Assembly: GCA_018820925.1 (NCBI GenBank)
Contig: JAHJNJ010000023.1
Span: forward strand, 1 to 64,000
Direction: 5' to 3'
Length of the DNA: 64,000 nt
DNA from: Gammaproteobacteria bacterium
GTDB lineage: Bacteria; Pseudomonadota; Gammaproteobacteria; Burkholderiales; Gallionellaceae
The notes below the pieces were generated by a model. It saw only the letters and a list, made by a program, of their open reading frames with translations. It was not told the DNA's origin and ran no database searches. This document shows positions 7,262 through 25,300 of the stretch, piece by piece; position 1 is the first letter of the stretch, and the number at the start of each line of letters is the position of its first letter. Both the position numbers and the translations under genes were made by a program.

Positions 7262-7501
7262 TTAGCCGCGCGGACTTACTCGTTCTTTGCGTGCCGCCTG
7301 AATTTCGGCGTCGATTTCCTCGTCAGTCAATTGGGGGAAATTCAATTTGTCGAGTTTGGCGAATGATTCGCCCAGACTGGCGCCGGCAACAGTACGTGTT
7401 TCACGCGCCGCCAAAAATTCAACAAAATCCTCCACCTCAGCAAGGCGTTGCTGAGGCAACTGTTGTAATTTCTGTATCAAAGTGGGGGCGATTGCGTTCA
7501 T
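7262..7501 (-). CDS. antitoxin of the PIN toxin-antitoxin pair
   Basis: A 79-residue product from the ATG at 7501, which has a good GGAGAG ribosome site a few bases upstream; the longer frame to 7585 lacks one. The N-terminus (LIQKLQQLPQQRLAEVEDFVEFLAARE) is the helix pattern of DUF2281-like antitoxins. The acidic C-terminal part (LTDEEIDAEIQAARKER) is typical of the toxin-binding tail. It directly precedes the PIN gene, as expected for an autoregulated pair. With the toxin frameshifted, it may persist as an orphan antitoxin. Confidence 0.75.
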   Translation of the reverse strand: MNAIAPTLIQKLQQLPQQRLAEVEDFVEFLAARETRTVAGASLGESFAKLDKLNFPQLTDEEIDAEIQAARKERVSPRG

Positions 7502-7687
7502 GGGGCTCTCCTGGCAATTCATGGAACTCAAGATAACTGAATTCGCTCGCTTTGGCAAAGCTACGAAGCTGAAGAATTCCGGCATCCTGGTCTCAAGTAG
7601 CGCCTGAGCACTCTACAACTGATGAACATGCCTCGTCGGAATTTCCCAATCACTGCCGACGAGACGTCGGCGCTCCCAGATGCTTTT

Positions 7688-7776
7688 GTAGGTGCGAATT
7701 CACCTCGCAGAGGTTCTTGCACCCTGTGGGTGTTCGCACATAACTCGATGTTCGTGCGAATGAATTCGCACCTACA
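7688..7776. repeat. REP-like palindrome pair
   Basis: GTAGGTGCGAATTCACC at the left and GTGCGAATGAATTCGCACCT at the right face each other across about 45 bp. The right arm is the same unit as at 5447-5466; the left arm is slightly decayed. Confidence 0.7.
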
Positions 7777-7785
7777 AACACCTCC

Positions 7786-7829
7786 ACGAGAAAAGGGGAC
7801 GAGAAAAGGGGAGGACGAGAAAAGGGGAC
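7786..7829. repeat. three short tandem copies of ACGAGAAAAGGGGA
   Basis: Three 14-bp units, the second and third separated by GG. The last runs into GGGGACAGATTTATTT, a motif I associate with sequence next to RAYT/IS200-like genes in many Proteobacteria (from memory). Confidence 0.6.
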
Positions 7830-7918
7830 AGATTTATTTACCACCCCAGCCATTCCTTAATTACTCCCCACCGCGAATCCTCAAGCGTTCAGGTTCAACG
7901 CACTGAATGGTCAACGAT

Positions 7919-7949
7919 GATGGGTATCGCTACGCTCAACCCATCCTAC
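7919..7949. repeat. single arm of the GATGGGTATCGC palindromic repeat
   Basis: This 31-bp stretch is identical to the right arm of the palindrome inside bioH (49518-49548). The matching second arm is absent here. Confidence 0.75.
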
Positions 7950-8036
7950 CGCGCTGCTCAGTGTTTGTGACACAGCAGGATTAATTCACTTTTGATCGAG
8001 AAATGGAATTACTTTGCATCTTCACGACGAGTCTCT

Positions 8037-13112
<5,076 letters not shown>

Positions 13113-13340
13113 CCTAAAAATCTTAATCCCGGATTGTTCATTAGCCTGTAGGAGCTCGATTTATCGAGCGATTTTTGAGAGCAATCGCGCAATGAATTGC
13201 GCTCCTACAAGAGGTTTGGTTCTAATGGACTATTTGGGTTAATCCTAAAATCCTTAATTCAGTGAGTCGTAAATTCGTGATATCCATTTGTTTCTCCTCT
13301 GTGTTCTCTGTGGCTAACTGAGTTTTTATGGTTCATTTCG
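13113..13340. other. 228-bp intercistronic spacer with a long palindrome
   Basis: It separates the giant DUF11 gene from the OmpA/barrel gene on the same strand. Its main feature is the inverted repeat at 13147-13209. No promoter could be assigned with confidence. Confidence 0.4.
13147..13209. repeat. palindromic element TGTAGGAGC...GCTCCTACA
   Basis: Outer arms TGTAGGAGCTCGAT and AATTGCGCTCCTACA bracket two inner hairpins (TCGATTTATCGA and GCGCAATGAATTGCGC). The outer GTAGG...CCTAC ends match those of the GTGCGAAT REP family, so this is probably a diverged member. On the transcript it could act as an intercistronic stem-loop. Confidence 0.7.
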
Positions 13341-16300
13341 TCAGTCGAGCAGGTTCGGGCCGGTCGCGGGACCGCCGCGCCGCCAGTGGATTTCGCTCTC
13401 AATGGTCAGGGGATAACCGTCCCATTTCTCTTTGATCATCGCCTTGAGCGCGGCCAGCCGCTTGTCCACCAGGCCCGCATCCTCGGCGTCGCCCAGGTAG
13501 GTGATGCGCAGCAGCGAAGGCGCTTTCTTCAATTCGTTGAGCAGCAGGTCGACGCGCGGCTTCCACTGGTCGCGCATTTCCGTGCTGCCGGGTTTGAACA
13601 CGCCGTCGGCCACGTCGAGGCGCACCACGTGGTGGATCGCCGCGCCGAAGTTGAACTTCATCATCTTGCCGCGCGTGAGGCGCTGCACGCGCGGGTTCTC
13701 GGTGGTCACGCGGTAGCCGACCGGCAGACTGTGCTCGTCGAGCTTGAGGATGTAGTTGGCGCCGCGCGACTCGTTCGGTGTCGCGGCGCAGGTGATGTGG
13801 AAGCGGCCGTGTTCGTCGCTCTTCACGATCAGGCCGCGCGCGCTGACCACGCGCGCGTTGGGCACGCCCGGCTCGCCCTCGTCCTGGTAGCCGTTGAGGT
13901 TCTTGTCGTCGAACACCTTGCCGATCACGTCGCTGCAATCGAAGGTCGGATCGGGCACCACGCGCACGGTGGCGGTCGCCACGCCGGAGGAAACACCGCC
14001 GGTGACGTTATTGATGATCTGCGCGCGGTTGACGTAGTCGCCCTCGGAAACACCGGAACCGACGATGAACAGCAGCTTCAAGGTATGGCGCGTAGCGCTG
14101 GCGAGATCGATGTTGTTCCAGCGCAGAGTCGGGCCGGTCAGTACCGGCTCCAGCGGCACGCCGTCGTAACGTGCGGAACCCGCCACGTACTTGAAGCCCG
14201 GCGGGAAGGTGTCGGCGATGCTCTGGTTGTTCAGCATCAGCACGTAGTTGTTGTTGACGGTGATGGTGTAGGGAACCATCTCGCCGCGCGACACGGTGAC
14301 GCGCGCCGCAGTCTTGGTGATCGCCACCGAATCGCTCAGATCGGGATCGATCGGAATGTGGTTGTTGAACAACTGGCTCTCGCCCGGCACCTGGGTGTTG
14401 CTGAGCAGCAGGTGCAGGTGGTAGCGGGTACCGGCGCTGCCCGCAGCAATGCTGGTGGGCGGCGCAGTTTCGAAGTTGACCGCCTCGCAGTGGTTGGGCG
14501 TGCCGGGCACCGCATCGTTGGCCGTGCCGAGACAACCCGGTACGGAGAAAGCGGCAGTGGTTGCGCTGCTCTGCGGCGGGATGACCACCGAGGCATTGGC
14601 CACGTAGCCGCTGGCCGGGGGCGCGACGTTGATCAGATAGGTGCCGCCCGCCGGGCAGGCACCGTTGCTGAAGTTGATGTCGAAGCGATAGTAACCGGAG
14701 GCGAGAGTCACCTGGCCTTGTTGCGCCGTATCGTCGAAACAGCTTGCGGGCAGCGCCGTCTGGCTGGTGGCGTCGAGCAGGGTCAGGGTCGCGCCGACGA
14801 TAGGCAGGCGCTGCATTGAGTCGTAGACCACGCCGTCGGGGGCGGCGGGTAGGTTCATGTTCTGGGTGATGCTGCCGGAACCGACCACGATGGCGCTGAT
14901 GCTTTGCAGACCGTTGGTAAATACCGAGTCGGCATTGCCCAGCAGCGCCGTGGTGGCGGCGTGGCCCGGCGCGCGGAAGCGCAATTCGTATTGATCGGTG
15001 GTGAGGTTGTTGGGTGCCAGGCCGCTGATCTGGTACAGGCCGTTGGCGTCGGTGAGCACCGTGCCGATCTGCGTGCCGTTGCGCCAGGTCTCCACGCTCC
15101 AGCCCGCCAGCGGCAACTCGGTGCCGCCCGCCGCGAGATCGAAGTTGGCGTCATGCCACGCCTGACCGCTGAGGCTTGCCACTCCGGGAATACCACCAAC
15201 ATCAATCGAGACGCTGGCGGAGGCGGTGCGGGTGCCCGCGTTCCAGCTCACGTTACCGGTATTGGTGATGGTGGTGCCGATCGCCAGCGCCGGGTTGATG
15301 GTGGCGCGGAAGCGCAATGTGGCGCTCGCGCCCACCGCCAGGTTGCCATAGGTGGTGCCGTAATCGGCGGTGACGACGGGTGCGGCGAAACTGACCCCGG
15401 CGGGAGCGCCGTTCAGGGTGCCGGAACCGGCAACATAGGTCAGTTGCCCGGCCACCGGCAGATCGAGATTGTCAGTGATCAGCACGTCGGCGGCGGGCAG
15501 GCTGCCGATGTTGGTCACCACCACCACGTATTCCAGCTCGGCCCCGGCCAGCGCCGCGCCGCCGCCGACCACGGTGACGCTCTTGCTGATGGCAACCTGC
15601 TGCGCACTGCCGACCACGATCTGCGTCGGCTGGTCGCCGTTGGCGTCGTTGCCGTCGGCGTCGGTCGGTTCCGGCGCCTGCTCGGTGCTGTTCACCGTGC
15701 CCTGGTTGCTGATCACGGTTCCGGCAGGTGTCAGAGCATTCACCGTCACGTCGAAGACAATCGTTGCGCTTTGTCCCGCCGTGAGCGTGCCCGCGCCGGG
15801 TGCGGGCAGCGGCGGCGTGAGGTTGGAAGAGCTGATGGCGATCCCGCCGATCAGCGGCGACACGCCGACACCCGCGTCGGCCACCGCGATGCCGTTGAGG
15901 CGGGTGCTGTTGGCGACATAAGTGGTGTCGGCCGGAACCGCATCGCTGAAGCTGGCGGCGGTGGCGGTAACGGCGCCGAAGTTGGTGACGGTGATGGTGT
16001 AGCGCAGGGTGTCGCCCGGATCGACGATGCCCACTGTGCCGCCGTCCACCGCGATGGCCACGGTCTTGGTCGCATCCACCAGCGGCAGGGCGCCGACCAC
16101 GTCGCGCGTCGGGTCGTTGATCACCGCAGTGCCCGGATCGTCGGAAGGCTCCTCGGGGAAAGCGCCGCTGGCCGTGCCGTCGCCGTTGACGAAGCCCTGG
16201 TTGGAAATCACCGTGCCGTTGACCGCGCTGCCGCTGACGACCACGTTGAAAGTGACGGTGGCGACGTTGCTCGTCACCGCCGCATTGGCGTCGGCGCGCA

Positions 16301-19300
16301 ACGCGCCCGGTGTCGGGTCTTCCGGTGCATGGAGAGGCATGCCCGCTTCCAGCGGCGAGATGCCCACGCCCGGATCGGCCACTGCCGCACCATTGAGCGT
16401 GGTGCTGTTGGCGACGTAAGTCGTGTTGGCCGGGACGAGGTCACGCAGCGTGGCGTTGATTGCGTTCTCGGTACCGATGTTCTTCACCGTGATGGTGTAG
16501 TGCAGCGTGTCGCCCGGCGCGAGTACCGTCGGATCGCCGGTGAGATCGGTGGAAGTCTTCCACACCTCGAAGGCCGGGGCCGAGGTGATCACGATGCGCG
16601 TCGGGTCTTCGTCGCCGATGACTGCCGGATTATCGATGCCGTTGACGTTGGGGTCGTCGCTGTAGCCGATGGTGGCGCCGTTATCCACCAGATGGGTCTG
16701 GGTCAGCACGGTGGTGGCGTTGGTGATTACCGCTGCCAGCCTTGCTTCGAACACCAGCGTCAGGCTGTCGTTGGCGCCGCCCGCCGCATCAAGGTTGAGT
16801 GCGCGCACATCGAGCAGCCCGCTGCCGTTGGCGCCGCCGGCCGGATTGGTGTTGGTGACGTTGGCGCCTGTGGGGACGGTGACCAGGCTCAGCGTGCCCG
16901 GCTGGAAGCGGGCCGCGCCGTTCAGCGCGTCGAGGTCGCTGACCAGGTTGAAGTCGGTGATCGGCAGACCGGCGCCGTTCTGCACTGTGATGGTGTAGCG
17001 CAGCAGGTCGCCGGGCGTGGCGGTTGCCGCCGGGTCGGTTGCGGTGGTCACGTTCATCACCGTCTCGCGGAAGATCAGGGTCGGCCCTTCGCTGTTCAGC
17101 GTCCAGATGTCCTGGTGATCGAGTACGGCAGGCGTGCCGTCGCTCAGGGTGCGCGTATAGGTGCGCTGTCCGGCCGTGGCGCCCGCGCCCGCCGTGTCGG
17201 CACTGAACCATTGGGTGGCGCCCGCGATGTTGCTCAACGCGGTGGCGTAGGCGGTGGCGGCATCGAGCTGGGCGGTATAGGTGATGATCAGCCGCTGGTC
17301 GGCACCGATGGCCGCCGCAGCCGACTGCATGGTGACGGTCAGGGTGCAACTCGGTGCTGGTGCAAAGGCTGTGACGTAATCCACCCCGGCGGTCAGCACC
17401 GGCGAGACCGGGGTGACGCCGTCGGCCTGGAATATCCGCGCCGAGGTGACTATCGGCGCGGCGCTGCACATGCCGCCGTTGGCGGTGTTGGGCAGCAGGT
17501 CGGTAACAGTCAGGTCCCAGGCGCTGCCAGTGCCGGTGTTGTGCGCGTTGAGGGTGAAAGTGCCGGGAGTAGCCGCCGCCAGCGTGGCCGGGCCGCTCTT
17601 CTGCAGCGTGACCGAATCGGGGCCGATGATGGTCATGGGCGGTGTGGTGGCGCCTGCTCCCGGCAGTTGGCTGGCCGGGGTGTTATCGAAAGTATCGTAG
17701 GTGTAGCTCGCAGTGTTGGTGAAGGTCAGGCCGCTGACATTGACCGGCGTATCCAGCACCTGCACCGTGACGTCGACCGCAATCTGCCCCCCTGCGGGGA
17801 TGTCGATGCCGTTGGTAATGTCCTCGATCACCAGGTTGGTGGCGGTGCCGGTGTTGACCGGCGTCCAGGGTTGCACACCGACTGCACTGACACTGACGAA
17901 GCTGATATCCGCCGCCGAAGCGGCCAGGTCGTCGAGAATGCGCACGTCGTAGAGGGCGGTGGCCGCCGGTGTCGCCGGGACGGTGATGCGGTAGGTGAAC
18001 GTCTCGCCCACTGCAACGGTGGTGGTGGCCGGGTTGGCCTTGGCCAGCGCGCCCGGTGCAGCCGTGGTCAGCGTGACCGACGCGGGCGTGGTCGGGCCAT
18101 AAATTTCGCGCACGCCGGTGGTGATGCCGAGGCTCGGCGCCGCGTCGTTGTCGAAAGAGTAGTAGAGAGAAACGTAGGCCGAGTTGGTCATGGTCAGGCC
18201 CGCGCCCAGTCCCGCATCGGCCTGTACCTGATAGACCACGCGCAGCGTGTCGCCCGCCGGGATGGTGTACTGGTTTGGCACACCGGTATCGAAATTCCAG
18301 GTGGCGACGCCGGTGGCCGGGACATAGACCGGCGCCAGGTTTGGCAGCACCGTGCCCGCCACCACCAGGCGGGTGTCGAGCACGGTGATCCCGCCGTTGC
18401 GCAGTCCGGCCGGGATGGTGTCGATGAGCAACGGGTCGTAGGCGGGAGCGGCGCCGGTGTTGGCGATGTTCACCGTATAGGTGACCAGTTCATTGCCCAC
18501 CAGCACCGTGTCGCCGCCGCCGGTGACCGCAGTCTTGGTCACGCCGAGTACCGGCTGTTGCAGCGTCACGCCCAGGTTGCCGGTCTGGCTGCCGGGCCCG
18601 ATGGCGGTGTCGTAGCTCAAGGTGGCGCTGTTGGTGAGCGTCATGCTGGCGACTTGCGGCAACGCAAGGTTGCGCACCACGGCACGATAAACGATGACGA
18701 AATCGTCGTTGGCCGCATTGTTGTCGCCCGCGTTGAGCAGGTCACCCACCGTCCAGGTGACGGTGCTCGGGCCGGTGAGCGGGTCGCCGGTCACGGTCGG
18801 TGCGGCGATGGCGGCGTGGGTGAACGGAGCCACTGCCGTGTAAGGCACCGCAGTGTCACCGTTGATGCTGACCACTTCGGTAAACGCCAAGCCTTCCGGC
18901 AGGACATCGCTGATCACCGCGTTGGGGCTGGTGCCCTCCTGGATGTGCAAGCGCAGTTCGTATTCGACGATATCGCCGATGCGCACGTTGGCGTCGCCCG
19001 CGCCGTAAGTGTCGGTGAGGCGGGTCTTGGTGACAGTGTTGGCATTGGGTACGGTCTGGGTGGTGGTGGCCGGGGCAGTGAAGTAGTCGTTGACTGCCGG
19101 GGTGGCGCTGCCGTTGCGCTCGTTGGCATTCACGCCCGCCTGGCCGGTCCAGCGCACCAGCGCAGAGTTGCTCAGGGCCTGGTTGGCCTGCACGCCGTCG
19201 AGCACCAGCACATCGTAACCGATGGTGACGACGCTTCCTTCCGGCGCGTTGATCGCGGCATTGCCGGCAGTGGCGTTCCAGTTCAGGGTCTGCGGCACGG

Positions 19301-22300
19301 TCACGCCGTCACCCGCAGTCACCGGCGCGGCGATGGTGTTGCCCGCCCCGTTCACGGTGGGGTTGCCGTTGTAGAGCAGGCCGAGACTCAGGGAATCTTC
19401 CAGCGCCAGATCGTAGGCGTTGGAGAAGTTGTCTCCCGGCGTGCCGCCTTGTGTGGTGAAGGTCAGCGTGTAGTGCAGCACGTCACCGGCGTCGGGCTGC
19501 AGGCCCGGGTGGGTGAGGTTGCTCACCGCCTTGCCCAGCGTGCCCAGCGGCTCGACGATGTTGATCGGCGAACCGACGGTGCTGCTGCCCCCATTGATCA
19601 GCGGGCCGCCCACGGTCAGCGGGTAGCCGTAACTGGCGGTGTTGTCGAAGGCTGTCCCGGCGTTGGCGGAGGCGTTGTTGGCTACGCGCACGCGCAGTTC
19701 GATCAGCGCCTGTTGCCCCGCCGGGATGGCGGCGATGGTGAGGCTCACATTGCCCGGCAGCGTGGTGTTGTCGGTCAGCGTCAGGCCGTTGCCGCTGACC
19801 TCGGCGGCGCTGACGTAGACCAGCGCCGGGTCGAGGTTGTCGGTGACGACGACGTTGTACAGCGCGGCGGTGGTGGCCACGCCGGGCACCGCGATGCGGT
19901 AGACGATCTCATCGCCGATGGTGGCCTCGCCGCTGAGCGGCGAAACCAGGGTCTTGACCGGCGGTTCCTGCGGGATGGCGTTGGTCATGCCGAAGGCAAC
20001 CGGGCCGAGTCCCGCATAACGCTGGCCGGAGAGCAGCGGCAGCGACCAGTATTCGTTGAGGCTGGCGCTGTTGTACCAGATCTCGTTGAGCGGGAAGTCG
20101 GTATGGAAGCCGATGTCGTAGTCGATGTTGACGCACTGGCCGGGGTTCACCGGCGCGATCAGGCGGAACACCATGTTGCCGCCGCGCGCTGCGGGCGGGG
20201 TGTAGGTGTAATCGACGCCCGCCGTCTGCAACACGCCGCCGATGTAGACGTCGGGCTGTCCTGCGCCGTTAAGCGGCCCGGCGATGCTGGTCTCGTCGAA
20301 CTGGGTCGCCAGCACGTCGGTGAACTGCGCGCTGTAGGACGGGGCGAGGCCGGTGGTGTTGCAGGCGCTGAGGCGGAAATTCATCTCCTCGAAAGCGGGG
20401 TTGACCGGGGTGATGCTGACGCGTCCGGAGCGGTCGATCTTGCTCAGCAAGTCCATCACCGGTTGGCGCACGGTGAGCACGGCGCTGCTCACCAGCCGCG
20501 CCGGGGCGGTCACCGGAACGCCGTTGACGTCGACGTAGCCGAGCGTGGCGGTGTTGGTCAGGGTCAGCGTCGGCGTATGCGCCAGCCCGCTGTCCTCCAC
20601 TACCCGCGCGCGGTAGACGATGACCAGCGTGTCGGTGGTCGCGTCGCCCTGCGGATCGTTGCTCACGTCGCCGATGGTCCAGGTCAGGGTGCCGGTCGCC
20701 CCCGCCGCCGGTACCACGGAGATCGGCGCATAGGAGAAGTTGGAACCCGCGCCGCTGGCCGGTGGTGTGTAGCTGGCGCTGGTGTCGCCGTTGATGCTGA
20801 CCACGTCGACGAATTGCATCCCTGCGGGCAGCACGTCCTGCACCGCGACCTGGCGTGTCACGCCTTCCTGGATGTTGAGCGCGAGTTGGTAGGTGACGGT
20901 GTCGCCCACGCGCACGATGGCGTCGGTCGCGGTGCTGAGCGGGGCGACGTTCCAGGTGTCGGAGGTGATGCTTTTCACCAGCGTGGTGGTGTCGGCAATT
21001 GTGACGCTGGCTGTGGCCGGACCGGCGCAGTAGTCGTTGGGCGCGGTGACGGTCGGGCAGCCGGCGCCGGTGCGCTCGTAGCCGCTGGCGTCATTCAGCG
21101 AGGTCCAGTCGATCCAGGCCTGGTTGGCGAGCACGGCGCCGGGCTGCGCGGTCACGATCAGCACGCGGTAAGTGAGCAGCAGCGTGCTGCCTGCGGGGAT
21201 GTCGAGGCTGTTGTCGCCGTTGCTGCTGCCCCAATGCAGCGGGCCGTTGGGCGCGCCTGCGGGCGTGGCGACAAAGCCCGCCACCGCGACGCCGCCAATG
21301 GTGGCGGTCGGGGTGAAGCCGCTATCGAGGGTCACTTCCGCCGGCAGGGTGTCGACGATATTGCTGTCGTAGGCCGTGGCATTGCCGTTGTTCACCACGG
21401 TGATGGTGTATTCAAGAATGTCGCCGCCGGTGATCGGTGCCGGGGTGATCAGCGCAACGGACTTGCTGATCGCCAGGTCAGGTTCGGTCACCGTGATCAG
21501 CGGGGTGCTGGCGATGACCGCCTCGGTCGCGCCGCTCTCGCCGTTGGTGTAGTTGACGATGACGCCGTTCTGCAGCGTGCCGCCAACGTCGGTCAGCGTG
21601 TCGTTGTTGATGCGCGCGTAGTAATCGATGGTGATGGTCGGCGTAATCGCCGGGGTGCCGGTGGTGTCGTCCTCGCTCTGCGTGACCACGGTGCCGATGT
21701 TCCAGACGATGGTGCCCGAGGCATTGTTCGCGGGTACCGCAGTGAATGCCGCTTCTGCGGGCGCCGCACCGTTGATGCTGGTGATGCCGCTGAAGCTGTA
21801 GCTGACGTCGAAGTTGGCGTCGCGCGCCAGCAGGTAACTGAGGCCGGTGGTAGACAGGTTATCGTTCACCAGCACGCCGTTGCTCACGCCTTCCGGCAAG
21901 GTCAGCACCAGTTGGAAATGTTTGTGCGCGCCGATCTCCGGGGCCAGTGCCGGGGTGAGGTCGGTCTTGGTGACGGCGATGGCGGGCACGGTCGCCGCTG
22001 CGCTTGCCTGGGCTTCGTAGTCGTTGAGCGTATCGCCTGCGTTGGGAATGGCGCCGTTGCGCATGCCGTCGGCGGCGCCGTTAACACCGATGGAGCCGGT
22101 GCTGTTCAGCGCGGTGCTGCTGCCCGGCAACGAAGTCCAGTCGGCCTGGATGGTGTTGTTCAGCACTTCGAGGGGTTGCACCGGCGGGTCGACCCGGATC
22201 TCGAAGGTGAAACTGCGCGTGGCGCCGGGCGCGATGGAGTGGCTGTTGTTCCAGATGAATAGCGGGCGGTTGGCGCCGAAGGTGGTGGTGTCGACCGTGT

Positions 22301-25300
22301 CCGGCGGGTCGGTGCCGCCGATATTGCCCAAATAGGTCAGGTGCGCCACCGCCGCGAGGTCGTCGAACACGCGCAGGTTGTAGGCGGTGGCGGTGCCGGT
22401 GTTGGTGGCGGTGACGGTGACGGTGAGGATGTCGGTGGCGTCGGCGTTGGCGACTTCCATGGTCTTGGTCAGCGCGATCACCGGCTCGCGCACGATGAGG
22501 TCGTTCTGGCCGAAGTTGAGCGTCACCAGGGTGCCACTTTCATTGCGGTAGCTAGCGGTGGCGACGGTGGCCGGATCGCCGTTGCTGATCAGTCCGGCAT
22601 TATTGTTGGCCGCGCTGTTGTTGACGCGCGCAATGAAGCTGACCGGGAACTCGAACAGGCTGCCGGGGGGATTGGGGTTGATGGTGAGTGCCTGATCGCC
22701 GAAGCTCCACGTCACGGTGGTGGCCGTACAAGTGGGAGTGATCTGACCGCCGGGCGAGAAACCCGCCACGTTGTATGTTGAATCGTTGGTGAGGTCGATT
22801 ACCGGCGCCTCGGTACAACTGATGCCCGGCGGCAGGTTGTCCTGGATGGTGAAGTTGCGCAGGTTGGCGATCGGCAGGAAGGCGCGCAACTCGTATTCCA
22901 CTTCTTCACCTATCGACACCGGCTGCGGTTGGCTGGCACTGAGCGGTGTATTCGATGTGGCGAGGACAACCTTGGGCTGGGTGGCCAGCGGTTTGATCTG
23001 CATCGTGGCGGTGGCCGGGGCCGAGGTGTAGAGGCGCGCCCCGCCGGCAGTGCCGTTGGCGCTCAACACCACGGTCTGGTTGCCGGATTCGTTCAGGCCG
23101 CCTTCCAGACTGTCATAGCTGGCGGTAACGTTGTTGACCAGGGTTTGCAACGGCGCCATGCGCTGGTCGGGATCGACGCGGTAGTAGAAGGTGATGCTGC
23201 TGCCGGGATTGAGGCGCAGCATGGCGCTGCTGTGGGTCCAGGAGTTGTCGATCTGCGCCGGGGTACCGTTGTTCACCACGTTGTCGGTGATCGTGCCCTC
23301 GCCATCGAGGTCGGCGGCGTCGATGAGGCCGTCGCCGTCATTGTCGAGGCCGTCGCCGGCGAAGGGCACAACGTAGGCCAGGTCGCTGGCGTCGAGGATG
23401 TCGGTGGTGCTGATGTCGTAGGCCGGCGCGCGCGCCACGCCGCCGCTGCTCGCGCCATTGGTCAGCGTGACGCGATAGATGTAGCTGTCGTAGGTGTCGC
23501 CGTCATTGGCCAGGGCGACAAAGGTGTCGCAGGCGGTGCCGATGCCGTGAAGGGTTTCGTTACAGACGCGTTTCTGCACCGTGATGTTGGGTTCGGTGAC
23601 GGTGAGGTCGACGTGGCGAACCAGGGCCTGCGGGTAACCGACGGTGCCCGGCCCCAGGTTGAACACCTGCTCCACCCCGCCGCTTTCGAATACCGCATCG
23701 AAGGTGGAGTTGAGGGTGTTGGTGCTGAGGGCGGCATGGACATTGGGCGCAGCGCTGGCGTTCAGCGGGTTGTTCATCAGCCGCGTGGTAGCGTCGGCCT
23801 GGAACCATTGATCCATGACCGTGATGCGCTGGGCCGGTACCACCGTGTTGAAGGTCCAGTTGAACCAGCCCTGGTCCAGCGGTGCCGGGGGCGGGTTGAG
23901 GGTAATGCCGAGAATGGCCGGGCTGCTGCTCAGCACCGGATCGGTGGAAGAGATGTAGCCCTGGCCCCCGGGGGGGGAGACTGGAAGTTCGTCCACCACC
24001 TGGATGTTCTGCACCGCGATGTAGGTGAAGCCCGGGGTCTCGAAGCCGAACCAGCCGCCGGAACGGATGCGGAAGCTGCACTCCTCGCCGATCTGGATCA
24101 GGTTGTCCGGACTGCCCGGCGGCGGGTTGTTCTCGGTACAGTTTCCCAGTTGCGTCTTGGTCAGGTTGAAGCCAACCACGCGCGCGCGGATGGCATCGAG
24201 TGAGTAGTTGTTGGAGGTGTTGATGACGGGATCGGCGGGCGGGGTAGTGGTGTTCGGGGTCGGGAACCACAGCGGCGTGCCGTTGCTGAGGGTGATCTGT
24301 CCCACCAGGTCGGCGCGAAAGGTGAGGTCGTCGGCCAGGAGATCCGCCGCGTCGGAGCTCTTGATCACTTCGAAATCGAGGGTGCGGGTAGCGCCGGGGG
24401 CGATGGCGCTACCGGTACAGGCATAGATGGTCGCGTTGAGCGGGATGGCCGCCGGGGTATGCCACACCGCCAGTGGCGGCGGGTTGGTGGTGACGACACA
24501 CCCGCCGGGCGAGCTCCACACGTCCATGGTGGCGCCGAAGGTGACGTAGGTGACGTAGTCGGCGGCGTCGTGGCCGCCATGGTTGGTCACCGTGACCTGC
24601 AACGGCAAACGTTGGGCCGGGTCGTTGGTGAGGATGAAGATCAGTTCGGGACCGGTGATGTCCACATCCAGGTCTTCCGGATTGGAGGTGAAGTTGTCGT
24701 TGTAGGGATAACTGGCCGGGTGCTGGATGACCCCCGGATTGCAGAATTGCTCGAAGTCGACGTAGAGCTGGTTGCTCAGGGTGGTGGCGTTGGTCGGGTC
24801 GGTGCCGTCGCCGGTATTCTCGGTACGCACGTCCAGGTCCGCCACCAGGTCGTAGTAGGACGGCTCGATCATCACCACGCGGAAGCGGATCACCGCCCTG
24901 TCGCCCCGGCGCAACAGGTTGAACTGGTCGGGATGATCCGGATGGGTGGTGGTACTGGTGAGGGAGAACTCCGGCGCGGTGTTGCCCAGCGGATCGGCCG
25001 GGTTGCTGCTGGTCAGCGGGAAAGTGCCTGCCACCGGGTTGGTCCAGGTGATGGTGTTGATCACCCCCGGGTAGGCGCCGTACGCGGTGGTCACGGCCAG
25101 CGTCGGGGTGAAGGTGGGATCGACCACGTACTGCGCAGGCAATACGTCGCGCAAATTGATGTTCTTCACCGTGCCGCCGGTGTTGTTGAAGATGGTGATG
25201 GTCATGGTGCCCTTGCTGCCGACCGGCTGGGCCAGGTTGGTACCGGTCAGGGCGCGGGTGATGGTCAGGCCGTTGTTGACCACCAGTGAGCTGAGCGTGG

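Larger units (their letters stand above)
7502..8036. other. gene-free repeat-rich gap
   Basis: No gene is supported. From left to right it contains a perfect 7-bp-stem hairpin (GCCGACG-AGA-CGTCGGC, 7655-7671), a REP-like palindrome pair (7688-7776), three copies of ACGAGAAAAGGGGA (7786-7829) ending in a GGGGACAGATTTATTT motif, and one arm of the GATGGGTATCGC palindrome (7919-7949). It separates the island from the envelope cluster. Confidence 0.6.

Noticed and set aside
14904-22262. 2452-codon plus-strand open frame, and similar long frames at 9396-11567 and 11655-13094
   Set aside because: They are antisense to the giant DUF11 and OmpA/barrel genes. Long antisense frames arise from high-GC codon bias; the sequences are low-complexity V/A/G/R strings with no recognisable family, while the minus-strand frames have signal peptides and domains.
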